DNA of 63,117 nt from Bradyrhizobium sp. 21 (GCF_023073335.1 NZ_JADPJG010000012.1:225405-288521); one strand, 5' to 3'. Shown: positions 46,292-55,472, numbered from the stretch's first letter. The notes: generated from the sequence alone by a model not told the origin. Made by a program: numbers and translations.

Positions 46292-47507
46292 GGAGGAAGG
46301 CGTCGGCGCCGGCCTCCCGCGAGGCCGCCTCGTCCTCGCCGCGGCCGGAGACCCCGATGATGGGGATCTGAGCCAGCGGCGTCGCCATGGTGCGGATCCG
46401 CCGGATCGCTTCCACGCCATTGATGCCGGGAAGCACCATATCCATCAGCACGGCGTCGAACGCGCCCTGCGCCAGCCGGTTCACCGCGTCCTCGCCGCGT
46501 CCGATGAACTCGGCATGATGGCCGAGCTCGGTCAGTATGGTGTTGAGCACGACGCGGCCGAACGGATTGTCTTCGACGCTGAGCACGCGCAGCGCCGCGA
46601 CCGCATCCGCCTCGGCTTCGCCCTTCGACTTGCGGGACTTGCCGGCCCCCGTGGCATCCAGTGACACTGTCAGGGTGAAGGTGGCGCCGCCGCCGCGGCG
46701 CGGGGCGACGGAGATGTCGCCGCCCATGGCGCGCGCCAGTTGCTTGACCGAGGACAGCCCGAGGCCGGCTCCGCCGAAACGCGAGGCAATGGTGACATTG
46801 GCCTGGGTGAACGGACGGAACAGGCGATTGATCTCCGCCATGGTCAGGCCGATGCCGCTGTCGGAGACCGAGAAGGCGACGCCGATCCTGCCTTTGCCCT
46901 TTGCCTTGTCTTTCGCCTTGTCTTTCGCCTTGCCCCTGTCCTTGGCGGGACGCCAAGGCACGACCGCAAGCGCCACGCCGCCTTGGTCGGTAAACTTCAC
47001 GGCGTTGTCGATCAGGTTTTCGAGCGCGGCGCGCAGGCGGACAGGATCGCCCACGACCAGTCCGGGAAGCTTTTCGGATATCTCGACCTGGGCCTGGAGA
47101 CCCTTGGCTGCGGCGCGACCGGCCAGCGAATCGCCTGCTCTGCGCGCCAGCGCCTGCAGGTCGAACAGGTCCTGCCGCAGTGTGCTTCCACCGTTACCCG
47201 TCCGGGCGGCGTCCACGAACAGGGTGGCAAGGCTCGCCAGATGCTCGGCACCGGCCTTGATGGTGTCGGCCCAGCGCCGTTCCCGTTCACCGAGATCGGA
47301 GGTCGCGAGCAGGTCGCTGATCGCCAGAATGCCGGTCAGGGGGGTACGGACCTCGTGGGCAAAGGCAGCGAGCGCCGCCTGGACCACGTCCGGCATGGCG
47401 GCCTTTGCGCTGCGCTTGCGCACCTTGGCAGCCGCCGTTGTGCGCTTCTGAGGCGACTGCAGCCTGAATGTGCGTATCGTGCGCGCTGAGCGCGGTTTCG
47501 CCGCCAT
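46218..47507 (-). CDS. Soluble hybrid histidine kinase
   Basis: A 429-residue kinase with no membrane segment or obvious sensor domain. The H-box AFAHEVRTPLTGI puts the phospho-His near residue 51. The N-box ALENLIDNAVKF, G1 box VSDSGIGL, F-box and G2 box GGAGLGLSSVKQLA follow. A receiver domain fills the C-terminus (VLSVEDNPFGRVVL, Asp in LMDMVLPGINGVEAI, Lys in FLLKPVSP). A Lys-rich insert KDKAKDKAKGKG, from a 12-bp tandem repeat, lies between the N and G1 boxes. I use ATG 47507, with AAAGGGA upstream. Partner unknown. Confidence 0.9.
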   Translation of the reverse strand: MAAKPRSARTIRTFRLQSPQKRTTAAAKVRKRSAKAAMPDVVQAALAAFAHEVRTPLTGILAISDLLATSDLGERERRWADTIKAGAEHLASLATLFVDAARTGNGGSTLRQDLFDLQALARRAGDSLAGRAAAKGLQAQVEISEKLPGLVVGDPVRLRAALENLIDNAVKFTDQGGVALAVVPWRPAKDRGKAKDKAKDKAKGKGRIGVAFSVSDSGIGLTMAEINRLFRPFTQANVTIASRFGGAGLGLSSVKQLARAMGGDISVAPRRGGGATFTLTVSLDATGAGKSRKSKGEAEADAVAALRVLSVEDNPFGRVVLNTILTELGHHAEFIGRGEDAVNRLAQGAFDAVLMDMVLPGINGVEAIRRIRTMATPLAQIPIIGVSGRGEDEAASREAGADAFLLKPVSPRDLATALLEATRREEAAT

Positions 47508-47594
47508 GTATCCCTTTGAACCCCGGCTGCCAGCAAGCATGCCACGGAGGGCAGGGCCGAGTCACGGCGGTGTTTGGCTAAACCCCAGAGAAAC

Positions 47595-48464
47595 TTAGCC
47601 TAATCCCACCAGCTGACGGATGGCTGCCGGTGCGACGCCCGCCGCGCGCAACTCGCGCAGACCGGTCGAGCGGCTCGATTTCGACAGCTTCCGCCCGGCC
47701 TCATCGCGAATCAGCGGGTGGTGGCGGTAGACCGGCGCGGGCAGGCCGAGCAGGACCTGCAGCAGGCGGTGCACCGCAGTGGCGTAAAACAGGTCGTGGC
47801 CGCGCACGATCTCGCTGACGCCCTGGAGCGCGTCGTCGACGACCACGGACAGATGGTAGCTGGTCGGGATCTCCTTGCGGGCCAGGATGACGTCGCCCCA
47901 GGCCTCCGGCCGCGCCGGGACGATGCCGCGCTCACCATCGCCCCCCTCGCCCAGTTCGTTCCAGGTCAGGCCGGCGGGCCGCCCGCAGGCGGCCGCCATG
48001 TCGAGCCGGAGCGCATAGGGTGCGCCTGACACGATGAGCCGCTCGCGCTCCTCGGCGGACAGTGATCTGGCGTCGCCGGGATAAAGCGGCGCACCATCAG
48101 GATCGCGCGGCCATGGCCCGTCCGCTTCACGCGCCGCAATCAGCCTTGCGATCTCGGCGCGACTTTCGAAGGCGGGATAGACCAGGCCGAGCGCCGAGAG
48201 CCTGTCCAGCGCCGCGCGATATTCGCCAAAATGCTCCGATTGCCGCCGCACCGGCGTCTCCCAGGCGATCCCGAGCCAGGCGAGATCCTCGTAGATTGCC
48301 GTCTCATATTCCGTCCGGCAGCGCGTCGCATCGATGTCCTCGATCCGCAGCAGCAGCCGCCCGCCGGTCTCGCGCGCGCGGTCGAAATTGAGCAGCGCGG
48401 AATAGGCGTGGCCGAGATGCAGGTGGCCGTTCGGGCTCGGGGCAAATCGGAAAACGGGTGGCAT
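47595..48464 (-). CDS. gluQ: Glutamyl-Q tRNA(Asp) synthetase
   Basis: A 289-residue class I synthetase paralogue that attaches glutamate to the queuosine base of tRNA-Asp. It starts MPPVFRFAPSPNGHLHLGHA, containing the HIGH-like motif, and has the KMSKS-like RKLSKSSR near the C-terminus. It stops there, with no anticodon-binding domain, which separates it from GltX. The GluQ-type DADGPWP-like segment and SYHLSVVVDD are present. I use ATG 48464; an earlier codon would add 15 residues. Confidence 0.93.
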   Translation of the reverse strand: MPPVFRFAPSPNGHLHLGHAYSALLNFDRARETGGRLLLRIEDIDATRCRTEYETAIYEDLAWLGIAWETPVRRQSEHFGEYRAALDRLSALGLVYPAFESRAEIARLIAAREADGPWPRDPDGAPLYPGDARSLSAEERERLIVSGAPYALRLDMAAACGRPAGLTWNELGEGGDGERGIVPARPEAWGDVILARKEIPTSYHLSVVVDDALQGVSEIVRGHDLFYATAVHRLLQVLLGLPAPVYRHHPLIRDEAGRKLSKSSRSTGLRELRAAGVAPAAIRQLVGLG

Positions 48465-48646
48465 CGATTCTCGCAACACTTGTCGTGGCCGGGCTTGACC
48501 GCGATCCATCTTCCACGACTCTGTTACGATAGGAGATGGATGCGCGGGTCCCGCCTGCGCCGAAGGCTTCGACGGGCTTTTGGGTATCGGACCAGCGTAG
48601 CATTAGCAGAGACGGCAAGCCCCGCGCATGACGAGTTGAGCAGGCC

Positions 48647-49300
48647 ATGACCATCCACCTCGAAACCCAGTCCGATCTCGAAGAGGCCGTCCAGGCGCTG
48701 ATCAAGCGCGATCCGCGCCTGAAGCCCGTGCTTGCGATCGCGGGCATGCCGGCGTTGCGGCGGCGGGAGCAGGGTTTTGCCGGGCTGGCGCATATCGTCT
48801 GCGGGCAGCAGCTGTCGACTGCGAGCGCGGCGGCGATCTGGGGGCGGCTGTCCACAGCCTTCGATCCATTCGACCATGTGGCGGTCCGCCGCGCCCGCAC
48901 CGACCGGCTGGGGCGGCTCGGCCTGTCCGCCGCCAAGATCAAGACGCTGAAACATCTCGCGCGCGAGATCAGTGCGCAGCGGCTGAACCTCGAGGTGCTG
49001 GCCGAAGAGGATGCCGACGCCGCGCATCACACGCTGATCTCGCTGCCCGGCATCGGGCCCTGGACCGCGGACGTCTATCTGCTGTTTTGTCTCGGCCATG
49101 GCGATGCCTGGCCGGCCGGCGATCTCGCCGTGCAGGAGGGCATCCGCATCGGGCTCGGGCTGCCAGCCCGGCCGACGGAGAAGCAGATGGCGCCGCTCGC
49201 CGAACCCTGGCGTCCCCTGCGCGGCGCGGCGGCGCACCTGTGGTGGAGCTATTACCGTGCGGTGAAGAAGCGCGAGGGCGTGATCTCAGGATCAGCCTAG
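48647..49300 (+). CDS. DNA-3-methyladenine glycosylase II (HhH-GPD family)
   Basis: A 217-residue base-excision repair enzyme of the AlkA type. The helix-hairpin-helix and catalytic region are SLPGIGPWTADVYLLFCLGHG followed by AGDLAVQEG, where Asp at about residue 165 is the catalytic acid. FAGLAHIVCGQQLSTASAAA is the conserved N-terminal helix. Slightly shorter than E. coli AlkA because the N-terminal TBP-like domain is absent. Its stop codon lies inside a CTAG shared with the convergent LysR gene. Confidence 0.92.
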   Translation: MTIHLETQSDLEEAVQALIKRDPRLKPVLAIAGMPALRRREQGFAGLAHIVCGQQLSTASAAAIWGRLSTAFDPFDHVAVRRARTDRLGRLGLSAAKIKTLKHLAREISAQRLNLEVLAEEDADAAHHTLISLPGIGPWTADVYLLFCLGHGDAWPAGDLAVQEGIRIGLGLPARPTEKQMAPLAEPWRPLRGAAAHLWWSYYRAVKKREGVISGSA

Positions 49301-50181
49301 CCCCGTAATTTCGCACGGTCGGCGCGGGCGCATTCGGCGACGAAATCGACCACCGCGCGCACCGCCGGGAGTTCGACGAGGTCGGGATGGGCGAGCAGCC
49401 ACAGGTCCGCCACGCTGGTAAGCTTCTGCGGCGCGACGCGGACGAGATCGGGATAGCTTTCCGCGACGAAGCACGACAGCGCGGAGATACCGATCCCGGC
49501 GCGGACCGCCGACAGCATGTCGCCCTGGGACGAGCAGCGCATCACCACCCTGGCCTGACGCGTGACGACGTCGCTCCAGCGCGCGAGCTGCACATTGGAC
49601 GCCTGGTCGGCGAAACCGATGACGCTGTGTCCCTTCCAGTCGCCGCGCCGTTCCGGCAGGGGCCCGGCGGCATAGTCGCGCGAGGCATAGAATCCGGTGC
49701 CAAGGCGACCGATCTTGCGGCCGACCAGGTTTTCCTCGCCGCTGTCGAAGGGCCGCAGCACCACGTCAGCCTCGCGCCGGCGCACGCTCGCCGGAAACGG
49801 ATGGGTGACGATCTCGAGCTGGATGTGATCATGTGCGCGCAGGAAGGACGGCAGGCGCGGCATCAGCCAATGCGAGGCCAGCGTCGCGCCGATCGACAGC
49901 TTGACGGTGCCGCGCGCCTTGTGCCCTCCGGCCGAGACCGCCGTCTCCGCCCGCAGCGCCGCCGCTGCCATGGCTTCGGCGTGCTCGCGTAGCGTCCGTC
50001 CATCCGCGGTCAGCGCCAAGCCGTCGGCGGCGCGCGCCACCAGTCGCGTGCCGAGCTGGGCTTCCAGCGCCGCGATTTTGCGGCTGACGGTCGGATGGCT
50101 GCTGTGCAGGCGGCGTGCAGCCGCGGTGAAGCTGCCGGTATCGGCGACCGCGACGAAGGTCTTGCAAAGGTCCCAATCCAC
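49297..50181 (-). CDS. LysR family transcriptional regulator
   Basis: A 294-residue LTTR. The N-terminal winged helix is WDLCKTFVAVADTGSFTAAARRLHSSHPTVSRKIAALEAQLG. The effector domain follows from about residue 88. It starts at a GTG with GGGG upstream. It is divergent from the nitronate monooxygenase gene, and a perfect palindrome GTTCAATATTGAAC lies 34 bases before its start, a likely binding site. It therefore probably controls the divergent operon; the inducer is unknown. Confidence 0.93.
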   Translation of the reverse strand: MDWDLCKTFVAVADTGSFTAAARRLHSSHPTVSRKIAALEAQLGTRLVARAADGLALTADGRTLREHAEAMAAAALRAETAVSAGGHKARGTVKLSIGATLASHWLMPRLPSFLRAHDHIQLEIVTHPFPASVRRREADVVLRPFDSGEENLVGRKIGRLGTGFYASRDYAAGPLPERRGDWKGHSVIGFADQASNVQLARWSDVVTRQARVVMRCSSQGDMLSAVRAGIGISALSCFVAESYPDLVRVAPQKLTSVADLWLLAHPDLVELPAVRAVVDFVAECARADRAKLRG

Positions 50182-50193
50182 GCCCAGCCCCTG

Positions 50194-50228
50194 TTCAAAT
50201 CTGAAAGGTCACGCGTTCAATATTGAAC
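50194..50228. promoter_or_regulatory. Palindromes in the LysR/nitronate monooxygenase intergenic region
   Basis: A perfect 14-bp palindrome GTTCAATATTGAAC (50215-50228) and a looser inverted repeat TTCAAATCTGAA (50194-50205) lie about 21 bases apart. This pairing of half-sites is typical of LysR recognition and activation sites. Confidence 0.6.
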
Positions 50229-50359
50229 CATCCGGGTCCGCTGTCCAAGCCGTATAGTGACGTCAAATAAACTCGGGGGGAAAAGCCGCCCGCGCGACAA
50301 TCAACAGGGAAACGCCTCGTCATCCGCCTGCCGGCGGGGCGCGTTTCCGGGAGGACATC

Positions 50360-51334
50360 ATGGCGCTGCCCGCTCTCTTGAAGGATACGCTCGAGCTGCC
50401 CGTGGTCGGCTCGCCGCTCTTCCTCGTCTCCGGACCGGAACTGGTGATCGCCCAGTGCAAGGCCGGTGTCGTCGGCTCGTTTCCGGCGCTCAACGCCCGT
50501 CCGGTGGAAAAGCTCGACGAGTGGCTGAGCCGCATCGAGGACGAGCTCGGCGAGTATAAGTCACGCAATCCCGGCAAGAAGGTCGCGCCTTACGCGGTCA
50601 ACCAGATCTGCCACGCCTCCAACGACCGGCTGATGAAGGACATGGAAACCTGTGTGAAGCACAGGGCGCCCATCATCATCACCTCGCTGCGGCCGCCCGC
50701 CGAGATCGTCGAGGCCGCGCATTCCTATGGCGGGCTGGTGTTCCACGACGTCGTCAACGTCAAGCATGCGCGCAAGGCCGCCGAGCAAGGCGTCGACGGG
50801 CTGATCCTGGTGTGCGCCGGCGCCGGCGGCCATGCCGGCACGTTGTCGCCATTCGCGCTGGTGCGCGAGGTCAAGCAATGGTTCAAGGGCACGATCCTGC
50901 TGTCGGGCGCGATCGGCGACGGCTTCGGCGTCGCCTCCGCCGTGACGCTCGGCGCCGATCTCGCCTATATCGGCACCCGCTTCATCGCGACCGCGGAGGC
51001 CAACGCCGCCGATGACTACAAGAGCGCGCTGGTGCAGCATGCGGCCCACGACATCGTCTACACGAATCTGTTCACCGGCGTGCACGGCAACTATCTTGGG
51101 CCGTCGATCGCCGCCGCCGGGCTCGATCCGGATAATCTGCCGGTCGCCGACAAGACGAAGATGAACTTCGGCTCCGGCGGCAACATGAAATCCAAGGCGT
51201 GGCGCGACATCTGGGGCTCAGGCCAGGGCATCGGCCAGATCGCCGACGCGCCGCCGGTGGCCGAACTCGTCGAACGGATGAAGCGGGAGTTCGACCAGGC
51301 ACGACAGGATTTGCTGGTCCGCGCCAGCGCCTGA
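50360..51334 (+). CDS. Nitronate monooxygenase (2-nitropropane dioxygenase family)
   Basis: A 324-residue FMN enzyme that oxidises alkyl nitronates. FMN-binding and family motifs: NARPVEKLDEWLSRIEDEL, VCAGAGGHAGTLSPFALVRE, LLSGAIGDGFGVASAVTLGADLAYIGTRFIATAEA. The last includes the FMN-phosphate glycine-rich loop. GGGAGG precedes the ATG. It heads a same-strand run with an ABC solute-binding protein and an acyl-CoA synthetase, divergent from a LysR gene. A natural role in handling nitro compounds or in another oxidation is possible. Confidence 0.92.
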   Translation: MALPALLKDTLELPVVGSPLFLVSGPELVIAQCKAGVVGSFPALNARPVEKLDEWLSRIEDELGEYKSRNPGKKVAPYAVNQICHASNDRLMKDMETCVKHRAPIIITSLRPPAEIVEAAHSYGGLVFHDVVNVKHARKAAEQGVDGLILVCAGAGGHAGTLSPFALVREVKQWFKGTILLSGAIGDGFGVASAVTLGADLAYIGTRFIATAEANAADDYKSALVQHAAHDIVYTNLFTGVHGNYLGPSIAAAGLDPDNLPVADKTKMNFGSGGNMKSKAWRDIWGSGQGIGQIADAPPVAELVERMKREFDQARQDLLVRASA

Positions 51335-51368
51335 CGTCTCGGACCGACAAGAAGAACGGGAGGACACC

Positions 51369-52553
51369 ATGAAGCTGGCAGCCGCACTGATCGGCATGTC
51401 GTTGCTGACGCTCGCCGCGGGCCGCGCCCATGCCGAAGGCAGCGACGAGATCCGCATCGGACAGACCCTGCCCTACAGCGGTCCGGCATCGGGCTTCGGC
51501 GCGATCGGACGCACCCAAGAAGCATTCTTCGAGAAGGTCAATGCCGAAGGCGGCATCAACGGCCGCAAGGTCAGGTTCATCACGCTGGACGACGCCTACT
51601 CGCCGCCAAAGACGGTCGAGCAGACCCGCAAGCTGGTCGAGCAGGAGGAGGTGCTGATGATGTTCGGCTCGCTCGGCACCGCCACCAACAGCGCCGTGCA
51701 GCGTTACCTCAACGCCAAGAAGGTGCCGCAGCTGTTCGTGCTCTCGGGCGCCACCAAATGGGCCGATCCGCAGAAGAACCCGTGGACGATGCCGGGCATG
51801 GCGGCCTACGAATCCGAGGGCGCGGTCTATGCCAAATACATTTTGCAGACCAAGCCCGATGCCAGGATCGCGATCCTGTCGCAGAACGACGATTTCGGCC
51901 GCGACTATGTCGCGGGCTTCAAGCGTGCGCTCGGGGCCAAGGCGGCCGGCATGATCATCGCGGAAGCGAGCTACGAAACCAGCGCGCCGACGATCAGCTC
52001 GCAGCTCTCGACCTTGAAGGCCTCGGGCGCCAACGTGCTGTTTGGCGTCGTGCTCGGCAAGTTCACCTCGCAAATGGTCAAGGGTGTGGCCGAGATCGGC
52101 TGGAAGCCGGAGCTGTTCTTCGTGCCCACCTCGGCCTCCTCGATCTCGTTCCTGGAACCGGCGGGGCTGGACAACGCGATCGGCCTGATCTCGTCGAGCA
52201 ACCAGAAGGACACGATGGATCCGCAATGGGCCCCCGATCCCGGCGTGAAGGAGTATTTCGCGTTCATGAAGCAGTACATGCCGGCCGCGGACCTCTCCAA
52301 TTCCAACTACGCCGCGGGCTACCATTATGCCACGCTGCTGATGACGGTGCTCAGGGCGTGCAAGGACGATGTCAGCCGGGACAACATCATGCGCCAGGCG
52401 GCTTCGCTCAAGGACGTCAAGCTGCCGCTGCTGCTGCCGGGCATGTCGGTCTCGACGGGCCCTGACGACTATCTGCCGTTCCAGCAGCTTCAGCTCCGCC
52501 GCTTCAACGGCAAGAGCTGGGTGAGTTTCGGCGACGTGCTGGACGACCGCTAG
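51369..52553 (+). CDS. ABC transporter substrate-binding protein (branched-chain amino acid type)
   Basis: A 394-residue periplasmic binding protein of the LivK/HAAT family. The signal peptide ends near residue 23 (AAGRAHAEG). The mature start IRIGQTLPYSGPASGFG and MPGMAAYESEGAVYAKYIL, ILSQNDDFGRDYVAGFKRAL are typical. No permease or ATPase genes lie nearby, so it is an orphan that must use transport components encoded elsewhere. It starts 35 bases after the nitronate monooxygenase gene. Such proteins bind amino acids, aromatic acids or amides. Confidence 0.92.
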   Translation: MKLAAALIGMSLLTLAAGRAHAEGSDEIRIGQTLPYSGPASGFGAIGRTQEAFFEKVNAEGGINGRKVRFITLDDAYSPPKTVEQTRKLVEQEEVLMMFGSLGTATNSAVQRYLNAKKVPQLFVLSGATKWADPQKNPWTMPGMAAYESEGAVYAKYILQTKPDARIAILSQNDDFGRDYVAGFKRALGAKAAGMIIAEASYETSAPTISSQLSTLKASGANVLFGVVLGKFTSQMVKGVAEIGWKPELFFVPTSASSISFLEPAGLDNAIGLISSSNQKDTMDPQWAPDPGVKEYFAFMKQYMPAADLSNSNYAAGYHYATLLMTVLRACKDDVSRDNIMRQAASLKDVKLPLLLPGMSVSTGPDDYLPFQQLQLRRFNGKSWVSFGDVLDDR

Positions 52554-52608
52554 TACGAACGATGGCGACAACACATCCATCCGCGACGGCAAGCATGAAA
52601 GACGCCCC

Positions 52609-54123
52609 ATGATCATCAGCGGCCAACGCCAAGTCGACACTCCCGAACTCCATGCGCGGGTCAGACGGGCCGCGGGCGGAATTGGCGCGCTCGGCGAGCG
52701 CGAGGGCACGCCGGTCGCCATGATGCTGCGCAACGATTTCGCGCTGTTCGAGGTGGTCGCGGCTTCCGCCACGCTGGGCAGACCGGTGGTGCCGATCAAC
52801 TGGCACCTGAAGGCCGCCGAAGTCCGCTATATCCTGGCCGACAGCGGCGCCGACATCCTGATCTGCCACGCCGATTTGCTGCCGCAGATCAGCGACGGCC
52901 TGCCCGACGGCCTGGCGCTCATGGTCGTGCCGACGCCGCCCGAGATCGCCACGGCATTCGACATCCCGGCCGAACGCACAGAGGTTCCGGACGGACTGAC
53001 CGACTGGGACAGATGGCGCGACAGCCAGGCGGAACTCGCGCAGCCGCCGCGCCGCGGCGCGCCGATGTTCTACACGTCGGGCACGACGGGCATGCCGAAA
53101 GGCGTGCGGCGCATGCCGATGGCGCCTGAGCAGATCGCCGCTTCCGAGCGCGTCGGAGCGATCGCCTATGGCATCAAGCCGAACGAGAACCAGGTCGTGC
53201 TGATGAACGGCCCGATGTATCACTCCGCCCCGCACTCCTACGGCATGCTGGCCTATCGCTGTGGCTGCACCATCGTGCTCGAACCCCGGTTCGATCCGGA
53301 AGAGCTGCTGCAACTGGTCGAGCGCCACCACGTCACGCACATGCATATGGTGCCGACGATGTTCGTGCGGCTGCTGCGGCTGCCCGCCGAGGTCAAGCGC
53401 CGCTACGATCTGTCTTCGCTGCGCTTCGTCGTTCATGGCGCGGCGCCCTGCCCGCCCGACGTGAAGAAGGCGATGATCGATTGGTGGGGGCCCGTCATCA
53501 ACGAATATTTCGGCTCGACCGAGACGGGGATTCCGGTGTGGCATTCCGCCGGGGAGGCGCTGAAGAAGCCCGGCACCGTCGGCCGCGCCATCGAGGGCGG
53601 CGTCGTCAAAATCTTCCGTGCCGACGGCAGCCCATGCGGCGTCAACGAACCCGGTGAGATCTACATGCGGCAGGCCTCGGTGCCGGATTTCGACTACCAC
53701 GGCAAGGCCGAGGCTCGCGCCGAGGCCGGCCGCGACGGTCTCGTCAGCGTCGGCGACGTCGGCTATCTCGACGAGGACGGCTATTTGTTCCTGTGCGACC
53801 GCAAGCGCGACATGGTGATCTCCGGTGGAGTCAACATCTACCCCGCCGAGATCGAGAACGTCCTGATTGGAATGCCCGGCGTGCGCGACTGCGCCGTGTT
53901 CGGCATTCCCGACGCGGAATTTGGCGAGCGGCTGTGCGCCTTTGTCGAGCCCGAGCCCGGTACTGAACTCTCGGCCGCCGCGGTCCAAACGTTCCTGCGC
54001 GAGCGACTGGCCAATTTCAAGGTGCCGAAGAACGTCGAATTCCGCGACACGCTGCCGCGCGAGGCAACGGGAAAGATCTTCAAGCGCAAGCTGCGGGAGC
54101 CGTATTGGGCCGGCATGACCTAG
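52609..54123 (+). CDS. AMP-binding acyl-CoA synthetase
   Basis: A 504-residue ANL-family enzyme that activates a carboxylic acid as acyl-AMP and then forms the CoA thioester. Core motifs: P-loop FYTSGTTGMPKG near residue 162, EYFGSTETGI, the hinge CDRKRDMVISGGVNIYPAEI and the C-terminal catalytic Lys in REATGKIFKRKLR. The neighbouring nitronate monooxygenase and binding protein suggest uptake and activation of the same compound; the substrate is not known. Confidence 0.93.
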   Translation: MIISGQRQVDTPELHARVRRAAGGIGALGEREGTPVAMMLRNDFALFEVVAASATLGRPVVPINWHLKAAEVRYILADSGADILICHADLLPQISDGLPDGLALMVVPTPPEIATAFDIPAERTEVPDGLTDWDRWRDSQAELAQPPRRGAPMFYTSGTTGMPKGVRRMPMAPEQIAASERVGAIAYGIKPNENQVVLMNGPMYHSAPHSYGMLAYRCGCTIVLEPRFDPEELLQLVERHHVTHMHMVPTMFVRLLRLPAEVKRRYDLSSLRFVVHGAAPCPPDVKKAMIDWWGPVINEYFGSTETGIPVWHSAGEALKKPGTVGRAIEGGVVKIFRADGSPCGVNEPGEIYMRQASVPDFDYHGKAEARAEAGRDGLVSVGDVGYLDEDGYLFLCDRKRDMVISGGVNIYPAEIENVLIGMPGVRDCAVFGIPDAEFGERLCAFVEPEPGTELSAAAVQTFLRERLANFKVPKNVEFRDTLPREATGKIFKRKLREPYWAGMT

Positions 54124-54417
54124 GACGATCATCTTCGGCCTATCATCGTCGCCACAAGCGCGAAGATGCCTGAACGAAGAATACTGCCGATTGTTCCTAA
54201 GCGTCTCCGTGCCCGGGCGTTGCGCGGTATTCGCGCGGAGCGAATTCAAAACCGAGTAGAGACCAAGCGATAGATAGCGCGACGTGAACCTCACGCAGGG
54301 CGCAACTTTCAATGCGCGAAGCACATTGTTCACGCGCGCTTTGATCGCCGGGGCCGAGCAACCAATTTGAATCTCGTCTGTTGTCGACCGGCACAATCAA
54401 CAGCCGGAGGACAAACC
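54124..54417. other. Intergenic region upstream of the small stress genes
   Basis: No gene is supported. A GGAAC-N17-GTT pattern on the minus strand near 54172-54197 resembles an EcfG promoter but points away from the stress genes, so I do not call it. A typical promoter on the plus strand was not found. Confidence 0.35.
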
Positions 54418-54738
54418 ATGTCACGTCTAACCACGATCGCCGCAGCTCTCTTGCTGCTCGGATCTGTACCCGCAAGCGCACAGTCGCAGCCGGCGCAAAG
54501 CGGGCCGGGCAACAACGCGGTCAACAGCTCTGATCACAACAACTCGAAGGCACCGGTCGCGGGCCGCAACAGCTTCACCGAGGGCCAGGCGAAGTCGAAG
54601 ATCGAGTCGGCCGGATATTCCAACGTTTCCGGCCTGCAAAAAGACGACAACGGCGTCTGGCGCGGCAAGGCCGACAAGGCCGGGACCAAAGCGGACGTGA
54701 GCGTGGACTTCCAGGGCAACGTGAACCCCGCCAAATAA
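54418..54738 (+). CDS. Exported small protein, PepSY-like
   Basis: A 106-residue secreted protein. The signal peptide ends near residue 22 (LLLLGSVPASA). The mature part has a Gln/Asn/Ser-rich segment followed by SFTEGQAKSKIESAGYSNVSG and GVWRGKADKAGTKADVSVDF, the helix-strand pattern of PepSY/YpeB-like modules. GGAGG precedes the ATG. A same-strand stress-protein gene follows after 15 bases, so the two form a pair. Confidence 0.75.
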   Translation: MSRLTTIAAALLLLGSVPASAQSQPAQSGPGNNAVNSSDHNNSKAPVAGRNSFTEGQAKSKIESAGYSNVSGLQKDDNGVWRGKADKAGTKADVSVDFQGNVNPAK

Positions 54739-54753
54739 GCAGGAGGATGAAAC

Positions 54754-55383
54754 ATGACGACCACCATTTCTCGACTCTATGACAATTATTCGGATGCGGA
54801 ACGTGCGGTCAGCCGTCTCGAGGCCGCTGGCGTGCCGCATTCCGACATCAGCATCGTCGCGAACAATTCCGACAATTGGTACGGCTCATCGACCGGCAAG
54901 GTCGATCGCGATCGCGACGGTGTCGACGATCGTGCCGAAGGCGCTGGCACGGGCGCCGGCATCGGCGCTGGCCTCGGAAGCGCGGCGGGCCTGCTCGCAG
55001 GACTCGGATTGCTGGCTATTCCGGGCCTCGGCCCGGTCGTCGCTGCGGGGTGGCTGGCTTCAACGGCAGTTGGCGCCGCGGCCGGCGCCGCAACGGGCGG
55101 CATTGTCGGCGCGTTGACCGAAGCCGGCATGTCGAAGGACGATGCGTCGCGCTATGCCGAGGGCGTCCGTCGTGGCGGAACCCTGGTCTCGGCGAGGGTC
55201 GCCGATCAGGACCGCGCACGCTTCGACGCCCTTCTACAGGAGAGGTCCGTGAACCTGCAGGATCGCAGCACCGCTTGGCAAAAGTCCGGCTGGAGCGGCT
55301 TCGATGCCGCAAGCCCGCCGCTGTCTCCCGACGATATCGGGCGTGAGCGGGAACTGTACGGCGCGGGCACAAGGACCAGGTAG
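54754..55383 (+). CDS. General stress protein, YflT-like with glycine-zipper region
   Basis: A 209-residue protein. The N-terminus ISRLYDNYSDAERAVSRLEA and AGVPHSDISIVANNS matches the YflT/heat-induced stress protein module. The centre is a Gly/Ala zipper with two hydrophobic stretches (GIGAGLGSAAGLLAGLGLLA, GPVVAAGWLASTAVGAAAGA), possibly membrane-inserting. The C-terminal part includes VRRGGTLVSARVADQDRARF. AGGAGG precedes the ATG. Such genes are often in the general stress regulon; here that is only inferred. Confidence 0.82.
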   Translation: MTTTISRLYDNYSDAERAVSRLEAAGVPHSDISIVANNSDNWYGSSTGKVDRDRDGVDDRAEGAGTGAGIGAGLGSAAGLLAGLGLLAIPGLGPVVAAGWLASTAVGAAAGAATGGIVGALTEAGMSKDDASRYAEGVRRGGTLVSARVADQDRARFDALLQERSVNLQDRSTAWQKSGWSGFDAASPPLSPDDIGRERELYGAGTRTR

Positions 55384-55437
55384 CAACACTACGTCCCGAA
55401 CGACTCGCCTCTACGCAAGCGGCGAATATCAGGACTG

Positions 55438-55472
55438 CAGGAAGGCCCCGACGAGGCGGGGCCTTCCTTGTG
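55438..55472 (+). terminator. Terminator-like hairpin after the stress gene pair
   Basis: GGAAGGCCCCG and CGGGGCCTTCC form an 11-bp stem around a 6-base loop, 55 bases after the stop. TTGT follows; a longer T-run is missing. Confidence 0.7.

Noticed and set aside
54172..54197. GGAAC-N17-GTT on the minus strand, like an EcfG general stress promoter
   Set aside because: It points away from the stress genes and into the 3' end of the acyl-CoA synthetase gene, so there is no suitable target.
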